This document shows, in pieces, positions 27,012 to 35,968 of a stretch of DNA of 64,000 nucleotides. Source of the DNA: Ruminococcus sp. (GTDB lineage: Bacteria > Bacillota > Clostridia > Oscillospirales > Ruminococcaceae). The position numbers were made by a program, and so were the translations under genes. The notes below the pieces were generated by a model, which saw nothing but the letters and a program-made list of their open reading frames with translations, searched no databases and had not been told where the DNA came from. Location of the stretch: positions 62,001-126,000 of the forward strand of contig NZ_JAFYYT010000038.1 of NCBI RefSeq assembly GCF_017549005.1, in the 5' to 3' direction. How positions within the stretch are numbered: position 1 is the stretch's first letter; each line of letters begins with the position of its first letter.

Positions 27012-27215
27012 TTACTTGTCCATATTGAAACGCTTCTTGAATCTGTCAACGCGTCCGCCTGTATCAACAAGCTTCTGCTTACCAGTATAGAACGGATGGC
27101 ACTTTGAGCAGATTTCAACCTTGATGTTTTCCTTTGTAGACATAGTCTCGATCACGTTACCGCAGTGGCAGGTAATTGTGGTCTTCTTGAACTCAGGATG
27201 GATTCCCTCTTTCAC
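27012..27215 (-). CDS. rpmE: Ribosomal protein L31 (zinc-binding type)
   Basis: 67 residues starting with GTG at 27215 (GAGGTGA before it). EGIHPEFKK at the N-terminus, then a zinc site with CHCGN and [13 protein letters not shown], and [12 protein letters not shown] at the end. This is the C+ form that holds zinc. The frame is open further upstream but without a ribosome site, and the -35 of its promoter overlaps that part. Confidence 0.96.
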   Translation of the reverse strand: MKEGIHPEFKKTTITCHCGNVIETMSTKENIKVEICSKCHPFYTGKQKLVDTGGRVDRFKKRFNMDK

Positions 27216-27303
27216 GATTGTCACCTCTTTCGATTTATTTTGCAAATCGAGCAGCCCATCAGTTCCTTTAGACAGTAGTGCCGAATATACATTACAATAA
27301 TAT

Positions 27304-27332
27304 ATTATATCACACAGTCCCGTGTGTGTCAA
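27304..27332 (-). promoter_or_regulatory. Consensus promoter of rpmE
   Basis: Minus strand TTGACA (27332-27327), 17 bases, TATAAT (27309-27304). The resulting leader of about 80 bases could hold an L31 autoregulatory structure; none was confirmed by eye. Confidence 0.85.
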
Positions 27333-27350
27333 GCTGTTTGTGATATTATT

Positions 27351-29048
27351 TTATTTTTTAACTCTTGCCACAGTGTAGTTACCCAGTCTGAATACAGTCA
27401 TATTGTCAACGTCTTTCGGAACGTCCTCGTCCTTGAAGAAGACATACAGCGCGTCCTCACGACCGTTTCCGCAGGAAAGCTGTCTGTACTGCTCATCGGC
27501 GTACTCCCACAGTGAGCCGTAGTCTGAACGGGCAAGGTAGAAGCTGCTCAGGCTTATCCTGTCCCTTGCGGCAAGGCGGGAGATGTCGAAGTAAAGCTGT
27601 ATGTTTGCTCTGTAATCGGGTGGGAGCGGCAGAAATACAACTTCGTCAACGCCTCTGACGGCTTCCTGCCATTCGCTTTCGGTTATGTTGGGTTCAAGGG
27701 CAGGTCTTGTGTACTGGGCGTGGAGACTTCCGCGCCATACGCTGAAGTCAATGCAGTTTACAAGTACGCATACCGTTAAAAGAGCAGCGGAAACCTTGAA
27801 TTTAAGCTTTGAAATAAGCCATACTGCGAATGTCATTATCATTATGCAGGGGAGCCATATGAAACGTCCCGATGAACGGAATACAGCCAGTCTGCTCATG
27901 ATAGCGAAGGGAAGATGAATATCCAGCAGCACCTTTTCGTTAAATGCGACAGTGGTGCTGACTGCCCAGAAAAAGCTTATGCAGAATGCGCTGACATAGG
28001 CGAATATCTCTATCCCGTGTTTTTTTGCGTATGAAAGTACGTTCCTGAAGAATGAGCCTTCCTGCTTTGCAAAGTATATCACTGCCGAGATAAGTCCGAG
28101 GAGACAGCAGAGAAGCATTCCGACACCGAGATAGCCAAGTCCCTCGTACTGTCCGTCCCTTACAGGGAGAGAGGGGATAAATCTTGAAGTCCCGAGGCCG
28201 TTGTAGAAGGTGTTGAGGTTTGCGGAGAACTGTCCGAAGCCGCCGTCGGAATAGCTTCCCGAGCCCTTGAATGCGCCTATTATCCACAGACTGAGCACGG
28301 AGAAAAGCGTTGGCACAACAGCTGTGCACACAGCGCGGAGACGCTTCTTGTCCCTGAAAAAGAGCATTATCACGTATGCGAACATCGCCGAGTATATCAT
28401 GGGTATGAAGTAAAGATGTATCAGCGTGGCTGCAACGCAGGTGGCTGCCCACGCTGCAACAGGTGTGAAGCTGTGTTTATATTCGCGCTTGTGGTCGATA
28501 GTCAGCATGAGCGCCAGCATTACGAGCCATGAAGCTCCGAGGGAGTTGTGCTGGTGTATACGGTTCAGCGACGGGGCGAATACCGAGAAAAACAGTGAGC
28601 CTATCGTGGTAAAGCAGAGGTTCGGTTCTATACGCTTCAGCAGAGAAGCTCCGAAGCCGCCGTTTAGTGCGAAGCAGATGATTCCCCAGAGTCCGATGTA
28701 CTGGAAATTTTCGGGAAGAACAGGGGAGAGGAGCTTGAAGATTATGGCGAAAAGCGGTATGGAATCCGTGTACATACAGGATATCATGCCGTCGGAGGAT
28801 ATCCCGTCTGTCATGCATATCGGAAACGTCCAGGGAGTATGTCTGTAGTATACCCAGCCTAAATGGTGCTGAGCTACGTCGCCGAGATTGGTGAATATCC
28901 AGTCGGTGTTTGTCGGATTTATCAGCTGTATGCCGAAAAAAGCGATGAAGACCAGCGCTCCGATGACTGCTCCGGGAAGAAATGTTGCCGCAGCACCCGG
29001 ATTTTTCAGTATATTGTTTTTGTCAGCTGTGGGTGTTGGAATAGCCAT
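27351..29048 (-). CDS. Polytopic membrane protein, DUF6311-like
   Basis: 565 residues with at least ten membrane segments and a short outside C-terminal part. The first loop reads NPTNTDWIFTNLGDVAQHHL, the pattern I associate with DUF6311 proteins, which resemble GT-C glycosyltransferases with an acidic residue in the first loop. It may transfer sugars from a lipid carrier, but that is inference. The ATG at 29048 or the TTG at 29054 both overlap the upstream PPOX gene, so the two are coupled. Confidence 0.65.
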   Translation of the reverse strand: MAIPTPTADKNNILKNPGAAATFLPGAVIGALVFIAFFGIQLINPTNTDWIFTNLGDVAQHHLGWVYYRHTPWTFPICMTDGISSDGMISCMYTDSIPLFAIIFKLLSPVLPENFQYIGLWGIICFALNGGFGASLLKRIEPNLCFTTIGSLFFSVFAPSLNRIHQHNSLGASWLVMLALMLTIDHKREYKHSFTPVAAWAATCVAATLIHLYFIPMIYSAMFAYVIMLFFRDKKRLRAVCTAVVPTLFSVLSLWIIGAFKGSGSYSDGGFGQFSANLNTFYNGLGTSRFIPSLPVRDGQYEGLGYLGVGMLLCCLLGLISAVIYFAKQEGSFFRNVLSYAKKHGIEIFAYVSAFCISFFWAVSTTVAFNEKVLLDIHLPFAIMSRLAVFRSSGRFIWLPCIMIMTFAVWLISKLKFKVSAALLTVCVLVNCIDFSVWRGSLHAQYTRPALEPNITESEWQEAVRGVDEVVFLPLPPDYRANIQLYFDISRLAARDRISLSSFYLARSDYGSLWEYADEQYRQLSCGNGREDALYVFFKDEDVPKDVDNMTVFRLGNYTVARVKK

Positions 29049-29493
29049 TCTCAAGCTTGCACTCCTTGTCGTATTCTGTTATCGCGCCGGCAGAAAGGTC
29101 AGCCTTTCCGTCGGCTCTGTAGTATCTTCCGCTCTCTGCGGTGAAAACTATCACGCAGTAGTCTTCGTCGTCTATGCCCCCGGGGTAGTATTTCTCGTCC
29201 CCCTCGTTCCAGAGGAGCTCCTTGTAGTGCCTGTCAGTGCATATTTCTGCCTTTCCGTAGAGACAGACAGCTTCAAAGGAGGTATCGTCGGAAAAGTACA
29301 GGCAGGCATTGCTGTTTTTCAGCAGGCTCTTTACGTGTGAGGAGCTTGTATTGGTGGATATAATGTGAGTTCCGAGACCCTTGTGCCATACGCAGAACAC
29401 CCTGCGTATGTTCTGTCTGCCGCTTTCGTCGGTATATCCGAGAGAAGCGAACAGTGAGCGGTCTATCAGTCCTTTTATTTCGTTTATGGTCAT
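29023..29493 (-). CDS. Pyridoxamine 5'-phosphate oxidase family protein (FMN-binding split barrel)
   Basis: 156 residues with the split-barrel start IDRSLFASLGYTDESGRQNI, the flavin-binding ISTNTSSSHVKSLLKN and the acid region DDTSFEAVCLYGKAEI. Such proteins use FMN, F420 or haem; the substrate cannot be told. AAGGAG precedes the ATG. Its end overlaps the membrane gene start. Confidence 0.8.
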   Translation of the reverse strand: MTINEIKGLIDRSLFASLGYTDESGRQNIRRVFCVWHKGLGTHIISTNTSSSHVKSLLKNSNACLYFSDDTSFEAVCLYGKAEICTDRHYKELLWNEGDEKYYPGGIDDEDYCVIVFTAESGRYYRADGKADLSAGAITEYDKECKLENGYSNTHS

Positions 29494-29515
29494 AAATTGC
29501 TCCTTATTACCGTAT

Positions 29516-29541
29516 AAAGGGCGAACCGAAGTTCGCCCTTT
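29516..29541 (-). terminator. Hairpin after the phosphoglucomutase gene
   Basis: AAAGGGCGAAC-CGAA-GTTCGCCCTTT, an 11-base perfect stem 6 bases past the stop. The T run is short, so termination is likely but not certain. Confidence 0.65.
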
Positions 29542-29547
29542 GAAATT

Positions 29548-31263
29548 TTATTTCATGCTCTGAGTGAAGTCTGCATAGATCTTCTGCTCGATAGCTTCTG
29601 CTTCCTCACGTGTTGGAGCTTTTGCAGTGAGATAGGTTTTTATCTTTGGCTCTGTACCCGAAGGACGTACTATAGCCTTGCAGTTGTTCTCTAAGTAGAA
29701 TGCGAGTACGTTCGACTTTGGAAGTGTGAGCTCGCTTACCTTGCCTGTAGCGATGTCCTTTGAGGTGCCTGCCTTGTAGTCCTCGAAGCGCTCAACCTTG
29801 AGACCGCCGATAACTGTGGGAGGATTCTTGCGGAGCTCTGCCATTATCTCTTCCATGTGCTTCATGCCGCTTTCGCCGTCAAACTCGAAGCTGTAGAGAG
29901 TCTGGAGGAACATTCCGTACTTCTTGTACATATTCTCGCGGGCCTGCATGAGAGTAATGCCCTTTGTGCGGTAGTATGCAGCCATTTCGCAGATGAGCAT
30001 GGAAGCGTCTACTGCGTCCTTGTCCCTTACGTAGCCGCCCGAGAGGTAGCCGTAGCTCTCCTCAAAGCCGAATATATAGCGGTTCTCTTCGCCCTTGGCT
30101 TCAAGGAAGCCTATCTGCTCGCCGATGAACTTGAAGCCTGTGAGAACGTCGATTATCTTTACTCCGTACTCCTTGCCGATGAGGTTTACGATGTCCGTAG
30201 TAACTATAGTCTTTACGGCAATAGGATCCTTGGGCATTGTACCCTTTCTGATGCGCTGCTCGCAGATGTACTCGAGAAGCATAGCTCCGACTTCGTTGCC
30301 CGAGAAGAGTGCATAGCCGCCCTTTCCGTCGGGAACTGCTATACCTACACGGTCACAGTCAGGGTCAGTAGCAAGAAGAAGATCGGGCTTCACCTTGTCG
30401 CAGTAGCTGAGACCTACCTGCAATGCCTCGCGTATCTCCGGATTCGGATAGGGGCAGGTAGTGAAGTTGCCGTCGGGGTTCTCCTGTTCCTTGACTACTG
30501 TAACGTCTGTGATACCGATACGCCTGAGGATCTCGCGTACAGGCTTGTTTCCTGTACCGTTGAGAGGTGTGTATACCACCTTGAGTCCGCTTGAAGCGCA
30601 GAGGTCTGTATTTATGCCCTCAGCGAGGACTCTCTTGTAGAATTCCTCTATAACGCTGTTATCTATATAGGATATGTTGCCCTTGGCTAACTCTGAATCA
30701 AAATCAGAGTGCTTTACGCCGCTGAACATATCGAGGGAATTGATTTTTTCGAGGATTATCTCAGCACCTCTGAGAGTTATCTGGCAGCCGTCCTCGCCGT
30801 ATACCTTGTAACCGTTGTACTTGGCAGGATTGTGGCTTGCAGTGACCATGATACCGCCCTGGCACCTGAGGGCTCTTACTGCCCATGAAAGGCAGGGAGT
30901 AGGCATAAGCTCCTTGTAGATGTGGACTTTTATGCCGTTAGCTGCAAGAACCTCCGCAGCAGCCTTTGAGAAAACATCGCTCTTGATACGGCTGTCATAG
31001 GAAATTGCCACGCTGGGGTTCTTGTACTCCTGGTTGAGGTAGTCTGCAAAGCCCTGTGTAGCGCGTCTTACAGTGTAGATATTCATGCGGTTGGTACCTG
31101 CGCCGATGACTCCTCTGAGTCCGCCTGTACCAAATTCGAGATCGCGGTAAAATCTGTCGCTTATAGCATTGCTGTCGCCCTTAATCCCCGAGAGCTCAGT
31201 CTGCAGATCAGCGTCCTCTTTGGCGTTTTCACACCAAAGGCTGTAAAGTTCCATTTCTTTCAT
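29548..31263 (-). CDS. pgcA: Phosphoglucomutase/phosphomannomutase (alpha-D-phosphohexomutase)
   Basis: 571-residue enzyme interconverting glucose-1- and glucose-6-phosphate. The catalytic phosphoserine loop is MVTASHNPAKYNGYK. The metal site is ATDPDCDRVGIA, the sugar loop is GFEESYGYLSG and the phosphate loop is RPSGTEPKIK. The length fits the long Firmicute PgcA type. AGGAGG precedes the ATG. In a cellulose degrader it would process glucose-1-phosphate from cellobiose phosphorolysis. Confidence 0.93.
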   Translation of the reverse strand: MKEMELYSLWCENAKEDADLQTELSGIKGDSNAISDRFYRDLEFGTGGLRGVIGAGTNRMNIYTVRRATQGFADYLNQEYKNPSVAISYDSRIKSDVFSKAAAEVLAANGIKVHIYKELMPTPCLSWAVRALRCQGGIMVTASHNPAKYNGYKVYGEDGCQITLRGAEIILEKINSLDMFSGVKHSDFDSELAKGNISYIDNSVIEEFYKRVLAEGINTDLCASSGLKVVYTPLNGTGNKPVREILRRIGITDVTVVKEQENPDGNFTTCPYPNPEIREALQVGLSYCDKVKPDLLLATDPDCDRVGIAVPDGKGGYALFSGNEVGAMLLEYICEQRIRKGTMPKDPIAVKTIVTTDIVNLIGKEYGVKIIDVLTGFKFIGEQIGFLEAKGEENRYIFGFEESYGYLSGGYVRDKDAVDASMLICEMAAYYRTKGITLMQARENMYKKYGMFLQTLYSFEFDGESGMKHMEEIMAELRKNPPTVIGGLKVERFEDYKAGTSKDIATGKVSELTLPKSNVLAFYLENNCKAIVRPSGTEPKIKTYLTAKAPTREEAEAIEQKIYADFTQSMK

Positions 31264-31293
31264 TTGTAATACCTCCTGAACAGATATATAATA

Positions 31294-31322
31294 ATTATAT
31301 CACATTACAAGACTTTTGGGAA
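31294..31322 (-). promoter_or_regulatory. Probable promoter of the phosphoglucomutase gene
   Basis: Minus strand TTCCCA (31322-31317), 17 bases, TATAAT (31299-31294). The -35 is weak. The remaining 31323-31528 is AT-rich and holds nothing recognisable. Confidence 0.45.
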
Positions 31323-31528
31323 TAGTTTTTTTGAAAAAAGAGCATTTTTTAATGTTTTAATCATCAAAGCAAGCAGTAATCGGCTGTTTATAGGGGCTTT
31401 GGCTTATCATATCAATTTATAATATAAGTATTTTATATTATATATAATACGAGCAGTATACCTTTTCGGGATAGTCTGAAACGGGCGGTACCTTCGCATT
31501 TCTGAAAACCAATGCTGTTATAAAGCTG

Positions 31529-31565
31529 AAAAATCCCCGGACAGCTTCAAAAAAGCTGTCCGGGG
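31529..31565 (-). terminator. Terminator of pfk
   Basis: Minus strand CCCCGGACAGCTT-TTTTG-AAGCTGTCCGGGG, then ATTTTT, 17 bases after the pfk stop. Thirteen perfect pairs. Confidence 0.9.
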
Positions 31566-31581
31566 GTAACTGCGTATATTG

Positions 31582-32664
31582 TCAGTCTCCGAATGAAACT
31601 CCGATATCACGGGCTGCGATAACGAGATGGTTCTCTGTATCGACGAATTTGGTCTTGCCTGCGATATCCTCAAGCTTGTTGGAGGTTATCTTGTTGCCTA
31701 TCTTGGCGACTGTTCTGCCGTAGCGCTCCTTTGCTATGAGGTAAGCCGCATGAACTCCGAACTGTGTGGAAAGTACGCGGTCGTAGGCGCTTGGAGCTCC
31801 GCCTCTGAGCATATGTCCGGGAACGCATACACGTGCTTCAAGACCCGTATTGTTCTGTATCTGAGCGGCGATGCGGCTGGTAGCGGTAAGTATACCTGCC
31901 TCTGCGCGCTTCTTTGCACGTTCCTTTTTCTTCATCTGAGCCTCATTGACGTCGAAAGCTCCCTCTGCAACTGCAACTATGGAGAATGTCTTGCCGTTGG
32001 CGCTTCTTGCCATTACTGCGTCGCATATCTTGTCGATATCGTAGGGTATCTCGGGGATTATGATAACATCAGCTCCGCCTGCGATACCTGCATTGAGAGT
32101 GAGCCAGCCTGCCTTGTTTCCCATTATCTCGCAGAGGAGCACTCTGGAGTGGCTGGCGGCTGTGGTATGAAGCCTGTCAAGCACGTCCGTTGCGATGTCG
32201 ACTGCCGTATGGAAGCCGAATGTAACGTCTGTGCCGTATATATCGTTGTCGATGGTCTTGGGAAGTCCGATAACGTTGAGACCCTCGTCAGCAAGGAGCT
32301 TTGAGGTCTTGTGAGTGCCGTTTCCGCCGAGGGTGAGGAGACAGTCCAGCTTCTGCTTCTTGTAGGTCTCCTTCATGTTCTTGACCTTGTCGATGTTGTC
32401 CTCTCCGATGACCTGCATCATCTTGAAGGGCTGACGTTTGGTGCCGAAAATAGTTCCGCCCTGGGTGAGTATTCCCGAAAATGAAGAGGGTGACATATCC
32501 TTGCAGAGATTGTTGATAAGTCCGTAGTATCCGTTGGAAATGCCGACTATATCAACATTTTCCTCGCCGAAGCGCTCATAGCAGGCTTTGGCAACGCCTC
32601 TGATAGTCGCGTTGAGTCCGGGGCAGTCGCCGCCGCTTGTAAGGATGCCTATTCTTCTTTTCAT
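31582..32664 (-). CDS. pfkA: 6-phosphofructokinase, mixed G/K active-site type
   Basis: 360-residue glycolytic enzyme. N-terminal loop LTSGGDCPGLNA, fructose-phosphate site PKTIDNDIYGTD (K136) and GGNGTHKTSKL (G116). A Gly at the position of G116 marks ATP use in well-studied enzymes, while Lys at 136 is usual in PPi enzymes. This G/K combination occurs in the ATP-using 'clade X' known from actinomycetes. ATP dependence is therefore favoured. GGGAGG precedes the ATG, 30 bases after the upstream EAL gene. Confidence 0.9.
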   Translation of the reverse strand: MKRRIGILTSGGDCPGLNATIRGVAKACYERFGEENVDIVGISNGYYGLINNLCKDMSPSSFSGILTQGGTIFGTKRQPFKMMQVIGEDNIDKVKNMKETYKKQKLDCLLTLGGNGTHKTSKLLADEGLNVIGLPKTIDNDIYGTDVTFGFHTAVDIATDVLDRLHTTAASHSRVLLCEIMGNKAGWLTLNAGIAGGADVIIIPEIPYDIDKICDAVMARSANGKTFSIVAVAEGAFDVNEAQMKKKERAKKRAEAGILTATSRIAAQIQNNTGLEARVCVPGHMLRGGAPSAYDRVLSTQFGVHAAYLIAKERYGRTVAKIGNKITSNKLEDIAGKTKFVDTENHLVIAARDIGVSFGD

Positions 32665-32694
32665 AATTATGACCTCCCTGTATAGTATTGTGTT

Positions 32695-34977
32695 TTATCG
32701 CTTCATATCGCGTTTTTCGTTCTGTTCAAAGAATTCCAGGATTTTTTCCGGCGGCATCGGCTGTCCGTAGAGGTAGCCCTGACCGTAGTCACAGCCTGCC
32801 ATACGCAGTATGGACTCCTGTACGTTGTTTTCGATGCCTTCTGCGATAGTTTCTATCTTCTTGGATTTCGCGATACGTATTACCGCAGAAACTATCTCGT
32901 ATGCGATATTGTCGTGCTCGATATCGGTAATGAACGAGCGGTCAAGCTTGAGGAGCGTGATGGGAAGGACCTGAAGATAGCTGAGTGAAGAATAGCCCTT
33001 TCCGAAGTCGTCCATTGCAAGCTTTACGCCGAGATCGCGTATCTTGTTCATCTGGTCTACAGCGAAGTCGATATCGCTGAGCGCGAGGCTCTCCGTGAGC
33101 TCGACCTCCAGCCACTGTGGATCGAGTGCCGAACGCGCAAGAGCTTCAAATACCTTTTCCTTGAGGTCTGTCTGATAGAAGTCGGAAGAAGCAAAGTTGA
33201 TGGACATAACTATTGGAGAATAGCCCATTTTCTGCCACAGCTTGTTCTGACGGCAGCCCTCGTTGAGTACGAATTCGCTGATCTTGCCGATAAGATGCGA
33301 GCTTTCCGCGATAGGTACGAATGAATCGGGAGTTATTACCGTGCCGTCAGGCTTTATCCAGCGTATGAGGGCTTCGACGCCCATGATCTTGCCTGATGAA
33401 AGGTCGATCTTCGGCTGGTAGTAAAGCTGCAGCTCGTTATTGTCAATGGCAAGTGCAAGAGCCTTTTCAAGTTCGGTATTGCCGATGATAGAATCGTGCA
33501 TACTCGGTTCATAGCCGCAAATACTGCCCTGAATGCCTGCATTGGATTTGAGGGCGAATTCGGCGTGCTCCATTACCTCGAGGAAGGAACCGCCGTCCTC
33601 GGGCATTTTCGAGTAGCCTGCCGAGCAGGTAAGGCTTATGGACGCGAAATCGTCCACAGCGAGCCTTGTGAAGTCCTCCTGTATTTCCTTTACGGTCCTC
33701 ATCGGCATTTCCTCGTCGCCGTAGTCTCTCAGCAGGAGGGCGAAATTATCGCCGCTGATACGGGCTGCAAGACCTCCCGGGGTCACGTATTTATACAGGA
33801 TATGTGCGAAGTTTTTCAGTACAAAATTTCCGTTATTGTAGCCGCAGGTGTCGTTTATTATGTGGAAGCGGTCGATATCGAGGACGATTATCCAAAAGGA
33901 ATAGTCCAGTACCTTACAGGAATCGTATATCTCCTGACCTGTTACCACAAGCTTGTTGCGGTTGGCAATCTCGGTAACGTCGTCCATATACGCGAGGCGT
34001 TCGATGAGCATATCCTTTTCGTGCTTCTGGGTAACGTCGATAACAGCTCCGCCGAAGAGGGGAGCGCTGTTGCCTGTTCCGATTATGGACTTCAAGCGGA
34101 ATGAGTACCAGCGGTAAGCTCCGTCTGCGCTCTTGAGCCTCATTTCGAGGTTCTTTGAAGCCGTTATGTCCTGGCTCTTGATGGATCTGTCAAACTGGAG
34201 CCTGTCGTTTGGATGTATTATTGAGCGAAGCTCGTTGACATTTATAGAGCTGTTTTTCAGTCCCAGCATATGGGAAAGCTCGGGAGAAGCACGGAATACC
34301 CGTCTGTCAGTGCTCATAATGAGACCGATCTCCGCAAGCTCCATTGAGGAGTGGAAGAAATCGTTTGCATTTGCAAGGTTGAGCCTCATTTTTTTGAGCT
34401 CTGTGAGGTTGAAGCCTGCACTGAGGTAGATGTCGTGCTTTTTGAATCTCTTTACCTTTGAGGTGCTCCATGCGATGGATACGAGGGCGCCGCTGGGATT
34501 GCGGAAAGTGGACTCGTAGGAATTGCTTCCGACAATACGCTCAAGGGCGGTGGAATCGGGAGTATTTATGCCGAAAGCAGCCCAGACTCCCTCTTTTTTG
34601 TCTGAATAGTCCGATGTTATGCCGAGAAGCTCGCGGAGCTTCTTGTTTATATATACGAATGAAAAGTCCTCGGACCATATTATCATTTCCGTGTTGAGGT
34701 TTTCGGTTATCTTTATGACTTCGCTTATGTCCAGCGAGGTCTTTTTATTCTGATATATCCAGCCTGAAATGGCAAGGATTATAGTTGCACAAACCATTGT
34801 GCAGACATATATTATAAGAGTCGATCTTGCGTAGGCAGGATTAAATATGCAGTAACCTATTACAAGTGCGCTGGCAATAACGATTATAACGGCTGCTGCA
34901 AGTGGGTTAAAGTTGTTTGATACGCTTTTTACCTTATTGTTCTTTTGTTTTTTGTCCTTGTCAGATCCTTTGTTCAT
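32695..34977 (-). CDS. Membrane PAS-GGDEF-EAL protein, probable c-di-GMP phosphodiesterase
   Basis: 760 residues. Two membrane helices (about 26-48 and 55-77), two PAS domains (about 95-200 and 210-325), a GGDEF domain with signature SGDNF instead of GGDEF (RISGDNFALLL), and an EAL domain with GVEALIRW, LEVELTESLA, MDDFGKGYSSLSYL, LKLDRSFI, TIAEGIE and GQPMPPE. The EAL residues look intact and the cyclase signature is broken, so it should degrade c-di-GMP. The ATG at 34977 follows GGGAGG. Confidence 0.9.
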   Translation of the reverse strand: MNKGSDKDKKQKNNKVKSVSNNFNPLAAAVIIVIASALVIGYCIFNPAYARSTLIIYVCTMVCATIILAISGWIYQNKKTSLDISEVIKITENLNTEMIIWSEDFSFVYINKKLRELLGITSDYSDKKEGVWAAFGINTPDSTALERIVGSNSYESTFRNPSGALVSIAWSTSKVKRFKKHDIYLSAGFNLTELKKMRLNLANANDFFHSSMELAEIGLIMSTDRRVFRASPELSHMLGLKNSSINVNELRSIIHPNDRLQFDRSIKSQDITASKNLEMRLKSADGAYRWYSFRLKSIIGTGNSAPLFGGAVIDVTQKHEKDMLIERLAYMDDVTEIANRNKLVVTGQEIYDSCKVLDYSFWIIVLDIDRFHIINDTCGYNNGNFVLKNFAHILYKYVTPGGLAARISGDNFALLLRDYGDEEMPMRTVKEIQEDFTRLAVDDFASISLTCSAGYSKMPEDGGSFLEVMEHAEFALKSNAGIQGSICGYEPSMHDSIIGNTELEKALALAIDNNELQLYYQPKIDLSSGKIMGVEALIRWIKPDGTVITPDSFVPIAESSHLIGKISEFVLNEGCRQNKLWQKMGYSPIVMSINFASSDFYQTDLKEKVFEALARSALDPQWLEVELTESLALSDIDFAVDQMNKIRDLGVKLAMDDFGKGYSSLSYLQVLPITLLKLDRSFITDIEHDNIAYEIVSAVIRIAKSKKIETIAEGIENNVQESILRMAGCDYGQGYLYGQPMPPEKILEFFEQNEKRDMKR

Positions 34978-35155
34978 CAGGCACTGCCTCCCTTCAAACA
35001 TAATTACCCATATTTATTATAGCAATAATAAACGAAAAAGTCAATTATAAATTTAACTCCTCTAACAAATTTGATAAAATTGACGGAAATTTACAAGAAA
35101 ATATCACGTAATATACACTTTTGTCAAATATAATGTTATAATAGAAATGAAGAAC

Positions 35156-35285
35156 AGCCAAAGGCTGCATATTGTATGTTTATGATATAAGAGACTTAAA
35201 ATCAAATGGGTAAGCGGCTCGTTCAGGCGAATTTACAGGCTTTCGGCCGCAGGATCAGAAATGTACCCGGATAATGCACGGAGGT
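35156..35285 (+). promoter_or_regulatory. Structured leader of the two-component operon
   Basis: Between the divergent EAL and response-regulator genes. CAGCC-AAA-GGCTG (35156-35168) is a small hairpin. GGGTA (about 35208) can pair with TACCC (35254), enclosing GCGGC with GCCGC. I see no known riboswitch core. A -10 TATAAT is at 35137-35142, with a poor -35. Confidence 0.35.
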
Positions 35286-35290
35286 AATTT

Positions 35291-35968
35291 ATGGCACATA
35301 TCCTTATTGTGGACGATGAGATCAATATCAGAAAGGTAGTGCGCGAATATGCCGAATTTGAGGGCTATGAGGTAACAGAAGCCGAAAACGGCATGGAAGC
35401 GATCAATCTCTGCCATGAAAACGACTACGACCTTATCATTATGGACGTAATGATGCCCAGACTTGACGGATATTCCGCCTGCAAGGAGATACATAAGACC
35501 AAGAATATCCCTGTCATCATGCTTTCTGCAAGAGGCGAGGAGTACGACAAGCTGTTCGGCTTTGAGATAGGCATCGACGATTACGTTGTAAAGCCTTTTT
35601 CTCCCAAGGAGCTCATGGCGAGAGTCAAGGTCGTCCTGAAGAGAAATACCCGTCAGGAGGAAGCTTCTGTCCCCGATAAATTCACATTTGAGGGACTTGA
35701 CGTCGATATCGCGGGACGCGAGGTCTATGTCAACGGCACAAAGGCTTCAATGACGCCTAAGGAGTACGATCTACTGTTCTATCTCGTGAAAAACAAGAAT
35801 ATCGCCCTTTCCAGAGACAAGCTGCTTGAAGAGGTATGGGGCTATGACTTCTTCGGCGACGACAGAACTGTTGATACGCACATAAAAATGCTCAGGAACA
35901 GCCTCGGCGAGTACAGAAAGTTCATCGTTACACTGAGAGGAATGGGATATAAGTTTGAAGCCGATTAA
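35291..35968 (+). CDS. OmpR/PhoB-family response regulator
   Basis: 225 residues. The receiver has VDDE near residue 8, acceptor D52 (IIMDVMMPRLDGY), T/S at LSAR and K at VVKPFSP. The winged helix is MTPKEYDLLFYLVKN, SRDKLLEEVWGYDFFGDDRT and TLRGMGYKFEAD. ACGGAGG precedes the ATG. Its end overlaps the histidine kinase by 14 bases. Confidence 0.95.
   Translation: MAHILIVDDEINIRKVVREYAEFEGYEVTEAENGMEAINLCHENDYDLIIMDVMMPRLDGYSACKEIHKTKNIPVIMLSARGEEYDKLFGFEIGIDDYVVKPFSPKELMARVKVVLKRNTRQEEASVPDKFTFEGLDVDIAGREVYVNGTKASMTPKEYDLLFYLVKNKNIALSRDKLLEEVWGYDFFGDDRTVDTHIKMLRNSLGEYRKFIVTLRGMGYKFEAD

Noticed and set aside
35156-35285. c-di-GMP riboswitch between the EAL and two-component genes
   Set aside because: The conserved GEMM core and tetraloop receptor are not present.
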